Below are positions 39,501 to 51,660 of a stretch of 64,000 bases of DNA, piece by piece. This DNA is from Plectrocnemia conspersa. Taxonomy: Eukaryota; Arthropoda; Insecta; Trichoptera; Polycentropodidae. Under the pieces are notes generated by a model. It was given only the letters and a program-made list of their open reading frames with translations, did not search any database and was not told where the DNA came from. Numbering within the stretch: position 1 is the first letter of the stretch; each line of letters opens with the position of its first letter. The stretch spans positions 1,860,001 through 1,924,000 of the forward strand of contig VTFK01000008.1 of assembly GCA_009617715.1 (NCBI GenBank), written 5' to 3'. The position numbers and the translations under genes were made by a program.

Positions 39501-40633
39501 TTTTGATTTGAAAGAATATAGTAATAAATGTTAATTTTAAAGGCAAACATTTATCTTATGTACATATATAAAATATAAATAATATATTAATTTAATTTTC
39601 AACCAACAATTTGCTAATTATATTACATTTGCAAATACAATATTTCAATTACTATTATTTAAAAGGAATTTCTTTGTATCATAGTTTATTTATTTTAATG
39701 CATACGTATGAATTACAAAAGCTTATAATTATATTAACTTAATTAATACGCAATTAAATGACAATATATCATGTGTTTGATTAATAATTTCTCAACAACC
39801 ATTACTATTATAATATAATAAAACCGTTTGCAAAACACAGTAAGTTATGCAAAATTATTTTAATTTTATTATTATGCATGCAAAATCGGTATTCTTTATG
39901 ATTTATATATTTTTTAAATTATGCATTGATATATAAAATATAAACAATATGATCTAGTCTATTTCATATTGAATAAAAGCCAATTTACGATCAACAATTG
40001 TCACGATCCATTGCACAAACACAGTTCTTGTTATTACTATAATACATAAATTTTGTACTATTTATTTGCCTTAATAATGACTGAGATATGATATTATAGG
40101 ATAATAGTTTAAGTTGCTACGTTAAGTCCGAGTTAAGACATTTTAAGCTTTAATCGGATCTGCGGATAAACTACTGCTATATAATATTATAATGTAAATT
40201 ATAAAATAGATACACTGCAATTATTATATTGTGAATTCTACATTTGTAACGTTAATGATTTTTTTACGATGCAATCTGATAAATAGAGATTGATTGATTG
40301 TCTTAAACAATTGAAGATTATGTGACATGTGTAATTCAATAAATTTTCTCTAATAAGATAAATTATTATTTTATGTATTTATCTATCACCCAATATATCC
40401 CCTCGTTATCTAATTATTGTTTACCAAGCCTTATACATTGATTATGAAACTTTATAATTATATTGAATAAATTCTGAACGCAATAAATATTTAGGTATTC
40501 ATAGTCGCTTACTATTTATATTGCGACACGTTAAGATAATCGACTCTAAGTATGCGCTATCGAACTCCAATTTCGTCGTTAAATTTGCTATTGTTTTATG
40601 AGATGATTGATCAATTTTGTTGCTTTGTTACAG
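36595..40633 (+). other. Putative intron 1
   Basis: About 4.0 kb of very AT-rich DNA between donor GTAAAT and acceptor TTGTTACAG. It contains the degenerate tandem array described at 38150-39520. No coding piece or transposon was recognised. Confidence 0.5.
38150..39520. repeat. Highly diverged tandem array, unit about 220-300 bp
   Basis: A recurring block, CATCATACATGTTTTAATAA followed by TTCAAGTACTTAA and a CATAAAAATATTT word, begins near 38152, 38451, 38725, 38959 and 39182. Each copy is followed by AATTTTAGTTTTTT/AATTTTCGTTTTTTTAG-like and ACTAAT(G/A)AAAAA(G/T)A...TAAAACATCTT segments. Copies are strongly diverged and spaced about 300, 274, 234 and 223 bp apart. It is best seen as a decayed satellite-like tandem repeat within the putative intron; low complexity makes exact borders uncertain. 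Confidence 0.5.
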
Positions 40634-40687
40634 GAATGGGGGCCGATGGGTCGACAACAGTCACCGCGAACTTCTTCAATGATACCA
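40634..40687 (+). CDS. Second coding exon (54 nt) of the + strand gene
   Basis: A strong acceptor (TTGCTTTGTTACAG) leads into 18 codons, EWGPMGRQQSPRTSSMIP, in phase 0 with the preceding exon. This short segment is the most GC-rich for kilobases around. The donor is ambiguous: CCA|GTCAGT at 40688 keeps phase 0, while CCAGTCA|GTAATT at 40692 adds four bases and shifts the microexon to read SEGTHLG instead of VKEHIW. The first has the better +5G. The product is unrecognised; it continues the basic, Ser-rich, Pro-containing character of exon 1. Confidence 0.6.
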
Positions 40688-41111
40688 GTCAGTAATTTTG
40701 CAATCAACTCTATAATTTTCTAATAAATTCTCGCATGCACCTTGGCTTTGCTTCTCGGTCAAATGCTATCACTAAAAGTATCCCGTTCATCATTGAATGA
40801 ATAACAATGATGCCATTAAATACAATTTTAACTATTTGCTTTGCGTATCATAGATTCGAATGTTTATTTATACACTTTTATTTTATTGGCGTTAAAATTG
40901 CATATGTCGATTTGAAGTGTATGTAAACAATTATCGCACTTTTTAGTCGTTAAATATTTTTTGACCTTGCATATTTTCTATGAATATACTGAAAAATGTA
41001 TAGTTGACTATAATTATAACAGTGGCAAGGTAAGACTTAATAAATTTAAATATATATTTTTTTATAAATATCTCTGAGTAATGACCGAAAGTAATTTTTA
41101 TTTTGCTAATT

Positions 41112-41664
41112 TTGGTTTGTAGCTTTACTAAAACATATTTGCTTTTATGTATAATTTATAGTAATTCTTGTTTTAGTATTTGCTGCTTTTAAAATTATTA
41201 TGTATTTCATTTTTGTATATTTTCTAGTTTAACTTTTTTCTTACTTTAATGTTTTTAATCAGTTATTTGTTAATATTAATATTAGTGACATCTCTCAAAT
41301 GCTATTTTTAGAGGTTTGTAACATTACTAAAGTAAAATATATCCATAAATTTTATTTAGATATAGAATTAATAGAAGGTTAAAGGTGTTTTGTGAATGTA
41401 CTAAAATTATGTTTTAATTTTTATATTTAAATTTATTTTTAATTATATAGTAAAATTAAAATTTTGCTATCTAATTAAAATATTTTTTTTCGTTAAATAA
41501 AATTTTAGTAACAAAATAAATGTAGGAATTAAATAAATGATAATAATTTAACAAGAATATGCATTTGCAGAAACTAAATTTATAAATTATTGTCGTTTCA
41601 TATTACTTATTTAATTTATATTTTTGTGTTGTATTAAGTGGTTGGTTTGTAGCTTTGCTAAAAT
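41112..41664. repeat. Direct repeat pair, 23 bp
   Basis: TTGGTTTGTAGCTTTACTAA (41112) and TTGGTTTGTAGCTTTGCTAA (41642) match at 22 of 23 positions, each near a TTTTGCTAATTTT word. They may bound an old duplicated segment. Confidence 0.6.
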
Positions 41665-41989
41665 GTTTTTGCTAATTTTATTTTAAATATGTATGTATTT
41701 CCTTTTTTAATACAAATTGAATAATAATAATATTTTTCCATACTATTCTATATACAATTTTTATATTTATTTAGCGTTCACTGTTGAATTTCTAGAGGCA
41801 TAGATCTGCTCTAAAAATCACAACTTTTTAATAGTTGACCAATTAATGGTATCTAATAAAACAGGTACATTATATGAAGTTGAGTGACACTTCTTGGTAT
41901 GTCTTAAAATATATACACTATGAGAAGTGAAACGACTCAGATTTTACTGTTTTTTATGGGCCAAAAGTGATTTGAATTTCTTGTATTTT

Positions 41990-42560
41990 TGCTCGTTAAC
42001 AGATGTCAGTAATATTATTTATTTATTTTTGCATGATTAATTCTGTAAGCCACTGTTAACATATATAATTTAATTCCAGAATCCGCAGATAAAATATTTC
42101 TTAAAATTAAATATTTTATAAATTTGATAAAAGTAAATAAATCAATTTATTTTTATTATTTATTTATTTTTTCAACCGGTAGATGTCAATGTTATTAAAT
42201 ATTTATTATCAAAAAATATTTTTTTTAATTAAATTGCAAATGGAATTGAAGAATTTTAATAATAAATCAACCAACTTATAATTTATTTATTTAATTTAAT
42301 TTAAAAAATTTAGTTACAAAAATCTTTTTGAAAGAAATATATATCGTAATTTATGATTTAAATTTAATTATTTAATATTTCCTGAGATTTTATTTAATTT
42401 ACATCCTCAAGGTTAATAATATAATAAATAAAATTTATATTGTCACTATGTGTAATGAAGCAAAGATCAAACATTTTTTTTATTTGACCAACAGATGTCG
42501 CAACATTATTATTGAACAATAATTATATATAATTCAACTGCAACCAACAGTAAATAATTC
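41990..42560. repeat. Three diverged blocks with AACAGATGTC
   Basis: GTTAACAGATGTCAGTAATA (about 41998), CCGGTAGATGTCAATGTTAT (about 42176) and CCAACAGATGTCGCAACATT (about 42488) are each preceded by a T-rich run and followed by AT-rich DNA. The last two then reach TTAAATTGCAA or TTCAACTGCAA. Likely remnants of one repeat family. Confidence 0.4.
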
Positions 42561-43308
42561 AAAATGGTTTATCCTTCAAATTATTTATTACTCTTCTAAT
42601 CTTTAACGCGCATCTATGCGGATATTATGAATCGTTATTTTGCTCTCAAGGCGGTCATATACAAGTATCATACAATTATTTTATGAGGACACGTGTTAGA
42701 TTAAGGGAAACTATCACATGTTATGGCTAACTTTTGAACCTTACTCTTTTACCGAGTCTACTTCCTGCGCGTGTGGTATATCTAATCTCGTTTTTGTCGC
42801 TATGTTAAAACTACACAATGACCACCTTGATTTTATCTTTTTGAAAAACGACGGTTAATCTATAGGATAAAACTAGAATGATTCACTGTAAAAACTGGAT
42901 GAGTCAAGTTGAGCTAAATACGCGTATCCCCAGTGTGATTCAATCTATTATACCAGAACGGAAAGATGATTCAGTAGAACTCACATTGAATTATGGAAAA
43001 TAATAAATTTGATTATCGCCCAGAATGAACGCACAGCCTATGGAAAAATATTATTTTGCGTCATCGAGTAAAAATCTTATTAGCACGCAAAAGAACTGCG
43101 GTATGTAATGGTTAAAATTGTATATTCGCTTGTGTGTGTTTTGCAAATGCTATGTTTTAGTGTTCATCATGTGTACACTAATTAATGCAACTTTTTTATT
43201 GAATTTGCGAACATGCTTTTGCTGAATGATGCAGTTGTTCCTGCCATGAGATTAACGGAAAATATATTTTTGAAGATTATTATAATATTCCGTTATATAT
43301 AGTGAGCG

Positions 43309-43324
43309 ACACGTGTACACGTGT
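43309..43324. promoter_or_regulatory. Double E-box palindrome
   Basis: ACACGTGTACACGTGT is a perfect 16 bp palindrome containing two CACGTG cores, the site bound by bHLH (for example CLOCK/CYC or Myc/Max type) factors. Use is not shown. Confidence 0.35.
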
Positions 43325-44268
43325 AGATAAATTTGTAACATTGTCTGGACTCTGGAGCATGTGATTAATTAATTCCGGGAACGACGCAATTATCGCTATT
43401 ATATTATATAGTTATTACACAATGATTTTGCAATATTTTTTAATAGATAAAATACAATCAAATTTGAAGGTAATAGTAGACAGTGAACGTTTGCTCTTAC
43501 ATAATTTAATATAATAATATTTCAGTTGATAAGTTGTATAATAATTAAAAATATCATCTTTAACTATCTAAATATTACTGACCTTGTATGGCTAGAAAAG
43601 AATCGCGTGGTAGTATAGGTAATAACAAGATTTTTACGTAAAAATGTAGTAAATAGAAAGGAAATTCAAAAACTTCCATTCGCGAATTTATTCAATCATA
43701 AAAAAAGACTAGTCATAACGAATACTCAAAATTTTTCATATTAAAAACATAATATATTTTTGCTTTAATCATAATAAACAAACTAGTGTCTATATAGTAA
43801 ATTGAATATTTTTTCAGTGCACTCTCATCAAACGTGATCGTCGCAAATTAACCCAAAAAGGAAACATGTTTGACCACACGTCATGCCAGATGTTTAGGTT
43901 TTTTATTTCTTACAGTCAAATTGTAACAATTAAGTATATCTAGAGTGTAAATGTCTTCCAACGGGTACTGCCTGTGTTATTATTGCTGTACTACCACACT
44001 TGAATATACTGTGTGTTCAACACAAATTTCAAAAAGTGTTAAAAGTAACAAAAGCCGTTACCAAGCTACAGTAAATCAATTACTCATATCAATATAATAT
44101 CAATGTTGCCCAATAACGCCCAGATAATACTGCTAATTCATCTTCATTGTGAGTTATTCCCTTTATCTTTCGATTAAAGAGCGAACATAAGCCCCTTGCA
44201 CTCAAACATAAGTACTGTACTATTTGTATTGCATATTTATTAATCGTTCGTTTTTATTATTGTTTCAG

Positions 44269-44286
44269 GTGAAGGAACACATTTGG
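44269..44286 (+). CDS. 18 nt microexon of the + strand gene
   Basis: GTGAAGGAACACATTTGG is bounded by a textbook acceptor (TTTTTATTATTGTTTCAG) and a textbook donor (TGG|GTAAGT). At 18 nt it adds exactly six residues and does not change frame, so it could be skipped or included. With phase 0 it reads VKEHIW; with the alternative upstream donor it reads SEGTHLG. The pairing of such strong signals at this spacing is unlikely by chance in AT-rich DNA. Frame-neutral microexons are well known in neural and muscle genes, but tissue use here is unknown. Confidence 0.6.
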
Positions 44287-45324
44287 GTAAGTGACGTACA
44301 TTATATTTTTTTAAATATATGTTTAATAACAAACAGTATAATTACTTTGTCAATAATTTTGTGGCGAATAAGTTCATCCAAAGTGTTATGGTTAGGAGAA
44401 ACACCGCGATAATGTGATAAAAACATTGTTTTCGTTATAGTTTTACATGTTTTTAACAAATATGGTTAAATACAGGAAATTTATTAATTATTATTCTATC
44501 TTGCGGTTTGGAAATTTTAAGCAACATCACAAACAATTTAATACGTATAGCTAATTCGTATATATGTTTTATACATATATTATACAAAATAAATAATTAT
44601 TATTTATTTATTAGCAATGTATATCTTGCTTTTTAAATATCAACGATATTGTTTCTAAAAACTACAACCAAATTTATCGGTTAATTTTAAACAGTATACA
44701 TATTCAAATAATGACAGCAATAGACTCATAGTTGTAGTTATAGCGATTTTGATATCAAAAATCCAACTTTTTCTACCATTAAAATCTATAATTTTGGACT
44801 AATATTTATAGTTCATTAGATATAAGCTTAAAACGAATTTATTACATATCTACATAAATTAAAACTATCTTTACTTGTAATTAAAATAGTTGTTTTTGTC
44901 AAAAAAAAAGTGTTTACACCGATTTTTTAGAACAAAGAAATTAATTAATATATCGAATAAAATATTTGCAACTCCTAAAAAAAAATATTATTAAATTCTA
45001 AAACATTGTGTAGTGAAAAAATATTAAAAAATCGTAAGTAGTTTAAAAAATTATACTATTTTGTAGCAATTTTTTAATACTGTTAAAACACGGTAAAGCA
45101 TGAAAATAATAAATTATTTAACGAGTTCGTGGTCTAATTCATCGTGGTAAACATATTTGATAACTTATATACATTTTTGTTTGCTTATTGAGTTGAGCAA
45201 TTGATTTTTTCTGAACTGTGCCAAATGTGACAGTTTATTAAAAGCTTCTTTAGAGACAGTTTTTTCTTATATTCTTAATTATTGATTTAATTTCATTTTT
45301 TAATCTCATATTTACTGCATTGAT
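44287..45324. other. AT-rich putative intron, nothing recognised
   Basis: No convincing exon directly downstream of the microexon. The open frame at 44224-44412 reads through both splice sites and is not a gene. Confidence 0.5.
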
Positions 45325-45615
45325 CTAATTACTGTATGAAAAAAATCCAGGAAAATTGTATAATAGGATTCGATTAATCCTTTCCATTTCACTCCCAGAA
45401 TTTTGGATAATTGCCTGGATATATTTTTTGTTGTATCTTTCGCCACCTTGACGACAAACGTAGTAAACCCCATCTGACCCGTATAAATTTATTTTATTTC
45501 GAATGGCCCATTTCACGCGTGCTAAACGCATTTCTTCAATACCGATTTTTTGACAGGTATAGGACTAATAAAAACCTCTTTGATAATCCGCATCTAAGGG
45601 TTGTCCACATTTATA
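45325..45615 (-). pseudogene. Unassigned protein-coding relic
   Basis: On the minus strand one frame reads GYKCGQPLDADYQRGFY, a TAG, SYTCQKIGIEEMRLARVKWA, then IRNKINLYGSDGVYYVCRQG and on to SEMERINRILLYNFPGFF before a stop at 45325. That is about 95 codons with one internal stop in a region that is otherwise closed in all frames. Composition is protein-like: charged helices, spaced Cys residues (C..C, then VC) that could form a zinc site, and no simple repeats. Upstream fragments (for example DFTSEYLCN) hint that it continues with frameshifts to about 45660. I recognise no family. Transposon, captured viral gene or pseudogene are all open. Confidence 0.45.
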
Positions 45616-47161
45616 TCCTTATCAAATGTTACATAAATACTCACTGGTAAAATCACTCGATCCTACCTTTATCCTTAACATAATTAATTGCACTCATTTC
45701 GACTTTTTAAAAAAATCTTAGAACTGATGATTAGTTACCAACAGAATATAAAATTTATCTTATCGGTATCTAAATTAAGGAATACACAACTATATCGATT
45801 TTTTATAAATATTTTCACAACGTATGTTGAAACTCAATAACCACTCAAAAACAATAAAGACATACCTCTCAATAAGTGATAAATCTAACCAATGATTACA
45901 AATATATCTTAGGTGATTATTTTTTATATTAAATACTTGCATATAAATAGATCTATGTCGCTTAAAAGTGAAAATATGTAGTATACTGAGATTCCCATCT
46001 ATTTTATATGTATATGATATATTGGAATACAATATTTTATAAATTATCTATAAATTTATTATATTAGATACAAATACTTATATATAATACAAATAACATA
46101 TGCGTATAAAATATTAAAAACAATGCAAATCCTATAAAACCATCTAGTGTGGTATTGTGGTTGTTATCATAACATCGATAACACGCATTCACACATATTC
46201 ACGAAATAATCAGATAAAAAATATTCACGTAGAGACGCAGTATGATTTATTACATAACCATAAATTTTATAACTGAACTTTCGAGTTATCGATAAAAACG
46301 TTTCATATTACAGTAATGTGCAATTATAGAGCATCGCGTTTTTTTTAAACATTCATTATACACGTGTAACCTCTAAATCGAAATTCGCTTAACTGTAATT
46401 CTTAACTGTGCAATCAAAATATCATCTAAGCTAGACACAACTTTTATTTGTTGTATTTTAATTGAATTTAACAATTTCTGCGGACACGTGTATGAGAAAA
46501 AAATATGATTGTAACATTACATTTAAATCACGTGTATAAAATATTAACGGTATATATTTAAATATATAAAATACTTATAATGTATTGATTTTTTATATAT
46601 TATATTTTTATCGGTAAATATTTTATTATTACAGTTTTTATATTAAAAATAGACCTTAAATGGATTGAAACAAATAAGCAAGTTTACTTCACGTGTGACT
46701 ATCAGACATCTGATTAAACGGTTATGAAAAAGTAGAAACATTTCTATCGGTAAAAACCTTGACAACCGAATGGTCATGCGTGCTAAACTTTTTTTAATAA
46801 TCCAATATTGTATTAAAATGAACGAAAAAGCTTTTAGATATAATCGTTTACATGTTATTTATGTATGATAAATCTAAATATTTTAAAATCATCTTAACAC
46901 ACATCCCCAAGCTAACTAATATTTATTTTATAATAAACATACAAACTTTTACTATTTACAATATTACATAATCAATATTTAATATCTATATATTGATACA
47001 TTCTTAATTTTTTGCTGATTATGAAAATGCATACATTACATATGTAATCGAAAAAATCAACTAATGTTAAATGTTGACATTTTTGTCTAACTTTAAAATT
47101 GACAATGTTGATTGCGACGACCTTCAAATGATACATTTTTTATTCTTGTATTCAATCACAG
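45616..47161. other. AT-rich putative intron, nothing recognised
   Basis: No coding piece supported; the short minus-strand frame at 45790-46032 is low-complexity. Confidence 0.5.
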
Positions 47162-47223
47162 TTTCAAGTTTACCTCCGGTTTTACTTTGGAGGCTATCCT
47201 TTGTTTCTCAACACTGCGTGTAG
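47162..47223 (+). other. Candidate exon (weak)
   Basis: A strong acceptor (TTGTATTCAATCACAG) precedes an open, protein-like frame in phase 0, FQVYLRFYFGGYPLFLNTA. The donor is poor: TAG|GTGTGT, or GCGT|GTAGGT a few bases earlier. It is phase-compatible with the microexon at 44269, but no independent support exists. Confidence 0.22.
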
Positions 47224-47647
47224 GTGTGTGTATAAGTGAATATTACGTACTTTTTAAAATGATAATATTAAAAGTTATGTCACTCTTCCAGCAACACGTT
47301 ATTCATTCGTTATAAGATTAATTTTTTGCACACATGTGCACGAAACGATTACCGCAAATGGGTCAAGTTATAATACACACATGCGCATTTTATTACCGTT
47401 AAAATGACGTATTTAATATAACAGTCATTAATTTAAATTTCACATAAAATATCAGTTTATTATCGTAAAATTTAGTTTATTATAAATAAGTTTTTGCAAC
47501 AAATAAATAAATAAATGGTAAAGTTATACTATTATTTATTTCATGAGCTTTGTCTTCTAGTCATTGCTATTAGATATCACCTATTTCACGTTGATCAATG
47601 TTTTAAAGAGGGACTGATGAAACTTGGGTAAAACTCTTACTTTTCAG

Positions 47648-47691
47648 ATACAAAGTTTATCGTGGAAGAAAACACGTCAATCCAAATTCAA
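47648..47691 (+). other. Candidate exon (weak)
   Basis: Acceptor AACTCTTACTTTTCAG and donor CAA|GTAATT bound 44 nt that are open in all three frames: IQSLSWKKTRQSK in phase 0, or TKFIVEENTSIQIQ if the preceding exon ends in phase 1. Good pyrimidine tract, moderate donor. Frame cannot be decided from sequence alone. Confidence 0.25.
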
Positions 47692-49612
47692 GTAATTCGC
47701 ACTGCACATTTTTTCAAACTTCCGCTGTCTTATACAGTATTTAAATATAAATTGTAAGCTCACTCATCATTTTTATATAAAAACATTACAGTCCGGTGAC
47801 GCGTTTTCGCGTGATAGCAAAACTTTCCAGTCAGTCCGTTCACGTATTCTCAAAAATTAACTTAAGTTTCTAAAAATATCGTGTGAATGTAATAAGTTTT
47901 CCAAATGTTTTTGAGAGATGGCAATACATACACTTATTATTATTTTATTAGTGTGAAAAAAGCCAAATTTTGCAGTTTGTATGGCATTCGAAGCTGGATC
48001 TTTAAGGTCTATCGTGTTGAATAACGTACGAGTTCTGGTGGAAGTAATTAAAATATGGCTGCGTTATAGCTTATATACATACAATCGAGAAAAGGGGAGG
48101 AGATCAACAACCTGATTGATTTAGGACAAAACTGGGATTTCTATTTTTATATTTTGTATACATTTATAAGCCTAGCTAATTTAACACGCGCTTTATTTTT
48201 CAATTGCATAATGTGAAAATAATGGATATTGTAGTTTCACTACTGATAATAAATAGTGTGAAACGGTATTGTGCAGGCCATTTAGTAAATAACTGTTATA
48301 GATGAAAGTGCGCACATTCTTTGATTATTTGTGGCGCTCACAGTAGATCCCGTTTTTGCATTAATTGCTATCGACAAGATCATAAATAGCTGGTGCTTTA
48401 TTGTCCTGAACATTTATTCTAGGAAAGCTTATAGAATACGGTTTCTTTTCAAAAACAAGCGACATAATGACTCTTTTAAGAGATATTATGCAGCAAATTG
48501 CAACACAATGATTATAATAAAAAAGCCTTTCTCCTATTATTTACATATTTATCTTAGTCAAATGTGAAACTCTAAAGCTTATATAAATTCCATAAATGGT
48601 TGGTAATTTACTATATTATTCTCACGCGTCATAATCAAATTGACGCAATTTTAACGTACATATGTCTTTGTTTATATAAAATAAAATAATATTTTGAAAA
48701 ATCCATAAGGTTTTATTTATGAATAAATATTACTTTGTGACTATATTATTATATATTATATAATACATAATAAGTAAATTATAAGTTATACACGTATAAA
48801 AAGGGGTAATCATTAATTTCATTGTGTTTTATGAATCGACATATGTACGCATTATATATCGCAGATGAGTCGATAGAAGATTAATTTAATTCAAATTAAA
48901 TCTAAAAATGACAATACTTAGTTTAAGTATATATTTGGTATAGTATATAGTATTTTTTTAAACTTTACATTTTAACATGATAGGCGTTACCACAATGTAT
49001 TATAATGGGGTAATAATTAGCATGTATATATCATGCCACATCACACTAAATGTGAGGTCTGAAAATCGATGACATCCATCTTATTCATTATAAGCTTTCA
49101 CAATAAAGCTGTGGCCATTTTTTTAATTGTAGAGTATTTTTTAATAATAAAAATTCAGATCTGTTGTATGAATCCACTATTAGTTTAGCACCTTATAGAC
49201 TACGCTATTCTGAACTTTTATGACGTTATTATGACGTATGGTAATATTAGTCTCGATCATAATACATATTGACGCGTGTGAAAATATTGTTAAATATGTT
49301 TAATTTTTGTATTTATTGCGTATTTTTAGAATATATGTACATACATGTGTATGTTTATTATATTTTAGACCTTTTTACGCCTGAATCAATAACCGAATGA
49401 CGTTTCAATAGTCGTCACTCGGATAGAAGACATTATAGATGTCGTCCAAAACAACGCCCACAAAGAACGTCACGACGTCACACTGTCACGCTAAAATAAA
49501 ACACCAGACTTTTCGCGACTTTGGCCAAATTTACCAAGAAAACTCCAGGTGAATATTTTTTGCAAACTCTAGACTCAAAAAGTATTATTGCATATCATAT
49601 TTAGCACACGTG
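47692..49612. other. AT-rich stretch with minor GC-richer patches
   Basis: No gene supported. A patch at 47.79-47.86 kb follows an acceptor (AACATTACAG) and has a CCA|GTCAGT, but the frame is short. A patch at 49.38-49.5 kb holds several GACGT words, including a CRE-like GACGTCAC. Confidence 0.5.
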
Positions 49613-49653
49613 AACTTTCACCATTGCGAGTGCAAAACAAGCCGGTGAAAGTT
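49613..49653. repeat. 10 bp perfect inverted repeat
   Basis: AACTTTCACC (49613-49622) and GGTGAAAGTT (49644-49653) pair perfectly around a 21 nt loop, in a locally GC-richer patch. It could be a hairpin or a dimeric binding site. Confidence 0.6.
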
Positions 49654-50784
49654 TTCGCTCAAAATGGCGTTTGATTGAATCGTTTGATGTTTTTACTCAT
49701 TAAGCCTTTTTTTGTTAATATATTATACTAGAGTCTCTCAACCGTCTACTAGTAGCATTATTTTGCTAATTAAATGATGACTCATTTCGATGTCATCGAA
49801 GTCAGTCTGGCGGTAAATTCTGGCACAAGACACGCGAACTCTAAATTATTGTTGTCATACACTTATGTGTACAGATCATAGTGGAGTGTTTTATTATAAT
49901 TTAGGTGTAATAAAAGTTTTTGTTTTATTGTTATTTATTATAATTTAGGTGTACTAATAATTTAGTTATTTAAAGTAAACCAAACAACAGTTTTGGTTAA
50001 TTATTTTTTTAAATGAAGTCAAGCATTTTATATATGTGAATGTTCAATATAAACATCTGAAATCATTACTAATTGCCTATTTTCTATTTGCTGATTTGGA
50101 AAATTTAATTTCACGTCTTATTCACATATGCATTTATCGTATTAAAATCTCGTGATGCTAATAATATATTTCACGCATTTACTTATTTTATAAAAAATAA
50201 TATATATAAATATGTTAGAATCACTAGAGGAAAATTAGTTATACGAGAAAATTCTTTTTGCTTCTATACAAGCGTCAATACACTCTATTTGCGTTATTGT
50301 TAAGATCGATTCTCCGCGGGATGATGAGTTTTCTAAGCTAATATTTTATGTATTCAGTTCTCGATTTTCCGTTACTTCTATTTTATATTGTCTCGTGGAT
50401 TTAGGTTAAAATTAAAGGTGACATCCAGTAGTTACATAAAAGCCTCAATTTGCTTAGCTGGTGATAACAATATTTCATCGACGTTACCATATTTTAAAAG
50501 GTGTATTTGCATTGCATACATTTCACAATTTGATTAATTGGTTTTGTTCGAGCAATCACACGGTGTTTGCTCGGTAAATAAAATATCACATTGGCTGTTG
50601 CTAGGGGACTTTGTGATTTTTTCCAGAACGATTGTTGTTTTTGCGGACACAAAGGGGGCAAATTATTATTTTTCCGCACATTAAAGTCTCATAAATTTTC
50701 TCTTGTTATGAGTTTGTGCTGCGAATGACAGAAAAGTGTGCTAGCAAATCAGTTATGGACAATAATATTATATAATTTTATTTT
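49654..50784. other. AT-rich spacer, nothing recognised
   Basis: The 61-codon minus-strand frame at 50494-50679 has no recognisable motif and is not claimed as a gene. Confidence 0.5.
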
Positions 50785-51456
50785 TTATATTATATATGTA
50801 TATATATATTCACACAATTTATAAAATAGTCGCGTATTGATGACAACATTGCGCATGACGGCTTCCAGTGCATGTTCCAAATGTTTCATAAACAGTTCCT
50901 GGCGATTAATTAAACAGTAGTTAACTTCATTTCTAAAATTGTTCTCTCTCCCTAAAGCCGAAAAATCACTAACGTAACCCAACATAGCTGGAGCTCAACC
51001 AATAGACACAGAAATGCATTCGTTCTAATTTAAATTAACATTCTTAAAGTATTCATTAAACTTATTAAAGACATGAATTCTACGGGGGCAAAAGAACAAA
51101 ACAACAACTCCTCTTCAATTACATGTAAACCGTTGTGGCAAACATACACCATCAGCTGCGATTTACTACTGACATCCGAAGTCTCATCAAGCTGAATAAG
51201 AAAACTCTAACATTCATTTATTGAACGAATAACTCGTTCCTTTACATTTTCTGCTGAAATATAAATTATGTTTTTCAAAACTTTTGCAGACAAGGGCACT
51301 GAATTTAGTTTCATGGCTTCTTTATGACGACATCTAATATCTGCTATATAAAAGCTGCTGTTTTAACCAATTTCTCACTAATAGTCTATGGTTTGTTATT
51401 TCGAGCAAACATGCAGGCCACTTTAAAGCTAGCCTTTGATGCTGAACGTTGATCGA
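50785..51456 (-). pseudogene. Decayed hAT-type transposase (ZBED5-like)
   Basis: Minus-strand translation, with frameshifts and stops, reads DQRSASKASFKVACMFARNN, TISEKLVKTAAF, RCRHKEAMKLNSVPLSAKVL, NVKERVIRSINEC-stop-SFLIQLDETSDVSSKSQLMV, YVCHNGLHVIEEELLFCSF. After a gap it reads MLGYVSDFSALGRE and HLEHALEAVMRNVVINTRLF. QLDE(S/T)(T/S)DV is the hallmark acidic block of hAT transposases of the ZBED5/SCAND3/GTF2IRD2-like group, and MLG..SGF.AL plus NTRLFYKLCE are its next conserved blocks. The BED finger and C-terminal dimerisation region are not found. Several stops make it non-functional. Family assignment is secure from block order. Confidence 0.88.
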
Positions 51457-51660
51457 ATGTACCTCTCATGCCTGCACTACCGAACCGAAGTTACAACTAA
51501 AGTCGGTCGAGACCTACGACTTCGAGTAAGCGACCACACTGCCACAAATTTCTTATGCCTTCCGGACGGCGGCCGCGAATGATGTCCGTGAATGATGTCC
51601 GGACGGCGGCTTCTGTCACGTACAGCTGGCATATTTGCGCGCGATCGAAAAATGTACCAA
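51457..51660. other. GC-rich patch next to the transposase relic, with nested duplication
   Basis: TCCGGACGGCGGC occurs at 51561 and, nearly identically, at 51598. Between them GAATGATGTCCGT and GAATGATGTCC stand in tandem (51577-51600). It may be part of the hAT element's 5' region; no CAGTG-type end is recognised. Confidence 0.45.

Larger units (their letters stand above)
40688..44268 (+). other. Putative intron 2
   Basis: About 3.6 kb of AT-rich sequence. It holds a 23 bp direct repeat (41112 and 41642), three related AACAGATGTC blocks (41.99-42.53 kb), GC-richer patches at 42.6-43.0 kb and a CACGTG palindrome at 43309-43324. No coding piece was recognised. Confidence 0.5.
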
